Source: CAVRZY01 sp963725415
GTDB taxonomy: Bacteria; Acidobacteriota; Terriglobia; Bryobacterales; Bryobacteraceae
NCBI GenBank assembly: GCA_963725415.1
Contig: CAVRZY010000242.1
Coordinates: 1-17,628, forward strand
Reading direction: 5' to 3'
DNA length: 17,628 nucleotides
This document shows, piece after piece, positions 15,157 through 17,628 of this stretch. The translations under genes and the position numbers were made by a program. How positions within the stretch are numbered: position 1 is the stretch's first letter; every line of letters starts with the position of its first letter. The notes under the pieces are model-generated. The model did no database searches. It was not told the DNA's origin and worked only from the letters and a program-made list of their open reading frames with translations.

Positions 15157-15320
15157 CGACCGGCAGCGGCGGGTTTTCGACGAGGATGTTCTGCGGCAGG
15201 TGGCGGGGAGTTTGGCGGCAGTTGGTTTCGCGGTACGCTATGTCTTGGCGGCGAGGCCCCGGTACCAGGTGCTGCCGGCGGGTGCGCCGTGGGGTTGGCG
15301 CTGGAGGGTTCATGCATTGT
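15157..15320 (+). other. Short cassette 4 body, no certain gene
   Basis: The fourth cassette is only about 230 bases including its attC. A plus-strand frame is open from just after the upstream attC core (TAG at 15152-15154) to TAA at 15332-15334 inside the next attC. It reads VFDEDVLRQVAGSLAAVGFA, then VRYVLAARPRYQVLP, and looks more protein-like than the other frames. The only start in it is GTG at 15200, giving 44 residues. A second frame from ATG 15189 ends at the TAA in the R'' box. Neither has a Shine-Dalgarno. It may be a non-coding or promoter-carrying cassette. Confidence 0.4.
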
Positions 15321-15383
15321 GCCTAACGAATTAAGGATTCCTGTCGCGGCTTACGCGCGACAGGAATCCTTAATTTGTTGGGT
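15321..15383 (+). other. attC-like recombination site 4 with a perfect 20-bp hairpin
   Basis: GCCTAAC (15321-15327) and GTTGGGT (15377-15383, fits GTTRRRY) flank a perfect inverted repeat AATTAAGGATTCCTGTCGCG (15329-15348) with its complement at 15356-15375 and a seven-base loop. The end boxes fit attC, but no extrahelical base is present, unlike the three other sites. It could be an attC derivative or a symmetric element that happens to carry the boxes. It ends the visible array. Confidence 0.65.
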
Positions 15384-15988
15384 CTTCCGGGTTTGTAGTG
15401 GGTGAGCAGGGCTGGCGGTCGAAGGGCGAGGCCGGAAACCTCATCTCTGAGAAGGTGGAACTACCTGCGGCCCGTGAAGGTTCAGGGCTGCTCCCAACCT
15501 CTTCGGGTTTCCTCCTGAAGCGGCGATGCTCTTGCGCAGAGGTTGCGATGACGAACTCGCCCGGCGGCAGACGGGAGACCAGCGCCCCGCGCAACGTGTT
15601 GAAAACACGGCCAACTGGTTAGGGAAAAAGGAAGTTGCGGCGGCAGCGGCAGGCGAGGAACTTGGGGAATCAGAAACGCCAAACGTTGCAGCCAGCCCGC
15701 CCGAGTTCCAGGGGCTCCGCGACACTCGGCCGCGCAGCCGGCCAGGGGCGGAGCCTATGCCTTGTCTTGCTTCCTGCTCCGGCCTCCCACTAAAAACCCG
15801 GAAGAGCGAATTTGTTAGGCAGTCCGTTGGCAGGCACTTTTGCTGGGGAGCACCCGACACAACGGAGAGAAAGAATTGCACACCGAGGGCTTGAAAAAAA
15901 GACAAGTTGGGCATATTCTGGTTAGGACACGACAGACCAACATTGAAATCCGGACCCCAAAATGCTGGGTACCGGCGAAAGCATCACT
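15384..15988. other. Gene-poor region between the cassette array and the M23 peptidase
   Basis: No convincing gene. Frames of 120-157 codons exist on both strands (for example 15526-15894 plus and 15441-15914 minus), but their products are low in order and have no motif I know. The stretch includes TGAAAAAAAGAC near 15892-15903 and leads to the leader of the M23 gene. A GTTAGGC at about 15814 has no partner arm and is not called as attC. Confidence 0.45.
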
Positions 15989-17628
15989 ATGTTTTCGCGC
16001 TCAAGTGTTCGAGCTGTAGTACTAGCGGGACTCGCGGTGCTCGGTGCCAATACCTCACCGGCACAGACGTTCCTTGAAACGTTCAACAACGCGCCGGACT
16101 ATAGCAATAATTGGCAACTGGCACAAAACTATGGCGCCACGATTCTGACATACACGCCCGGCAACATCCGCCTGCAAGCCAGCCGTTCTGCTCCCTATCC
16201 TCCAGGGAGCTCCATTGGGTTCCTGAGCAACCAGACTTTCTCCGGAGACGTTGACCTTACCGTAGAGCTGAACCATCAGGGCTTTGGCCGAACCACAGTC
16301 GGCCTGTTCGGCGTGTCCGGCATCACCCCACTCATAACCTTTGATCTGGACACCGATGATGTACCCTACTTGTTCACCAGCGTCCACGGTCATGAGGGGC
16401 GGACGAGGTCGAACGGTCCGTACCTGAATCGTTGGATCACGTTGCGGATCAAAATCGAGGGCAACCAGGCCGAGTTCTTTGCCGATGGGGTGCTGTTGGA
16501 GACGATTCCGTATCCCACCCCGGCCGGGCAGTATCGTACGTGGTTCAGCGCCGGTTCGGTGCCGTGGAAGTCAGGAGACAGTGACACCTCATTCCGACTC
16601 GTCCAGGCGACTGGAACTTACGCCGGTCGGTTTACTTACCCTGTTGACCTCACCGACGTCGTGGGCGGAAGACAGTGGCACATCAGCCAGAATTTTGGCT
16701 CGTTGAACAACAAGGGCAAGCCTCACCTCGGTGAGGACTGGAATTGGGGCGGCGGCCTGATGACCACAACAAGCCCGTTTACGCGATCGGCGATGGAGAG
16801 ATTCTCGCTGTCTACGATGACCTAGAAAGCTTCGACTGGGGCCGCGCGTTGATTCTTAGACATCCAAATTGCACTGGTTGCATCACCGGCACCGGGACAC
16901 CTGTAGACGTTGTCTACTCGATGTACGCTCATCTGGAGAGAATCGAGATCCTTGATCAAAACGGACAGGGAGTCCCAGTCACTGAGGGCACAATTGTTCG
17001 CAAGGGGTGGAGGATCGGCACAGTCGGCAAGCCCCCCAACCCGAAGGTGGGATACCACTTGCACTTCGAAGTGCGAACTGCCAACCCTTGCGGCGATAAA
17101 AAGAAGTGCGACCTGCGAGGCCCGGGCTACGGTGAAAATCTTGACGGCTGGATCGACGGCTCCGAGTTCATTGAGAACAACGGGAGCGATCAACCAGGTA
17201 GAACGCTCTGGATCTACACCCATGCGTACGATCGCGAGTTTACCCGCGCCAGCTCGTGGCGACGCCAAGGCGAACGGATCGATCCCGATCTTGGCTACAA
17301 CGGATTCCTCTTTTCGCATAAGACCGAGATGAAAAATGGAGGCACCGCGAACTGGACTCCGCGGTTGCCGCGTCCAGGATTCTACGCGCTGTGGGTCTTC
17401 GTGCCTCGGAACTTCGCAACGAGCAAGAATGCTGTGCACAACATTGTTCACAACGGCGCCACGGATTCGGTAACAATCGACCAGTCCGCCTACAGCGACC
17501 AATGGGTGCCGCTCGGAATTCACTATTTCCGGGCGACAGGTGGGGAGGGCGTATCATTGAGCTCAGCCACAGGCGAAGCAAAGCTTGAGGTTGCTGCGGA
17601 CGCCGCGGTTTTTATGACAGTCTTGCAG
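15989..17628 (+). CDS. Secreted M23 (LytM) metallopeptidase with golvesin-like C-terminal domain, frameshifted and partial
   Basis: The gene runs off the right end. ATG 15989 is preferred to ATG 15962 because it gives a compact signal peptide (MFSRSSVRAVVLAGLAVLGA, cleaved near SPAQ). Residues of about 25-225 form a beta-sandwich-like domain (TFLETFNNAPDYSNNWQL, later ADGVLLETIPYP) resembling LamG-type carbohydrate-binding folds. An M23 endopeptidase domain follows, with the zinc ligands H-x3-D in KPHLGEDWNW (His codon 16724) and HLHFEV (17056-17073). M23 enzymes usually cut peptidoglycan cross-bridges. The C-terminal part, FYALWVFVPRNFATSKNAVH, then VDQ-like TIDQSAYSDQWVPLG, resembles golvesin/Xly-type domains. 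One C appears missing at 16756-16757: before it the frame ends at a stop at 16825, and adding it gives GGGPDDHNKPVYAIGDGEIL, the normal continuation. Confidence 0.82.

Noticed and set aside
15800..15830. GTTAGGC core near 15814 as a fifth attC
   Set aside because: No matching GCCTAAC-type box or complementary arm within a normal attC length upstream.
15441..15914. Open frames of 120-157 codons on both strands between the array and the M23 gene
   Set aside because: No motif, no ribosome site and low-complexity products; the frames look like GC-driven chance frames.

Overview
The window looks like chromosomal DNA of a GC-rich soil or sediment bacterium. I lean to Acidobacteriota, with moderate confidence, from the style of the genes: a lone Flp pilin, a large M28 peptidase with a PDZ domain, an exported DsbA-like protein, PPC and LytM secreted proteins, and a dispersed 'CCGCAGAGGCACAGAG' type repeat. 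No rRNA, tRNA or CRISPR array was seen. Six genes are each broken by a single-base shift at or beside a short run of identical bases, which suggests consensus errors in the assembly as much as real decay.

Left part (1-9426). A decayed IS transposase and a 3' scrap of an alpha-oxoamine synthase (Kbl-like) gene mark an old rearrangement. They are followed by a secreted four-PPC-domain protein (-), a single Flp/Fap pilin gene (+) with a clear terminator, and a tight minus-strand series: a P-loop ATPase of the mobile-element primase/helicase type, a DsbA-like thioredoxin-fold protein, an M28 aminopeptidase with PA and PDZ domains, an unknown protein and a LarA/DUF2088-like protein.

Middle (about 10.0-15.4 kb). 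This is the accessory region and the main discovery: an array of integron-type gene cassettes, all reading on the plus strand and separated by four attC-like sites (11279-11344, 12754-12857, 15072-15156, 15321-15383). No integron integrase is visible, so within this window it is a CALIN-like cluster. Cassette 1 carries DUF5343 plus a Swt1-type HEPN protein. Cassette 2 carries a ParA-type ATPase plus a small unknown partner. Cassette 3 carries a radical SAM/SPASM peptide maturase whose stop overlaps the start of a 36-residue, strongly basic peptide ending in a three-cysteine tail; this is a candidate RiPP system with its own terminator. Cassette 4 is very short and has no certain gene.

Right end (15.4-17.6 kb). 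About 600 bases without a convincing gene lead to a secreted M23 (LytM) metallopeptidase with a golvesin-like C-terminal domain that runs off the window.

Functionally, the array looks like a set of independent accessory cargo modules (possible toxin or defence, partition-like, modified-peptide) inserted beside housekeeping and secreted-protein genes.
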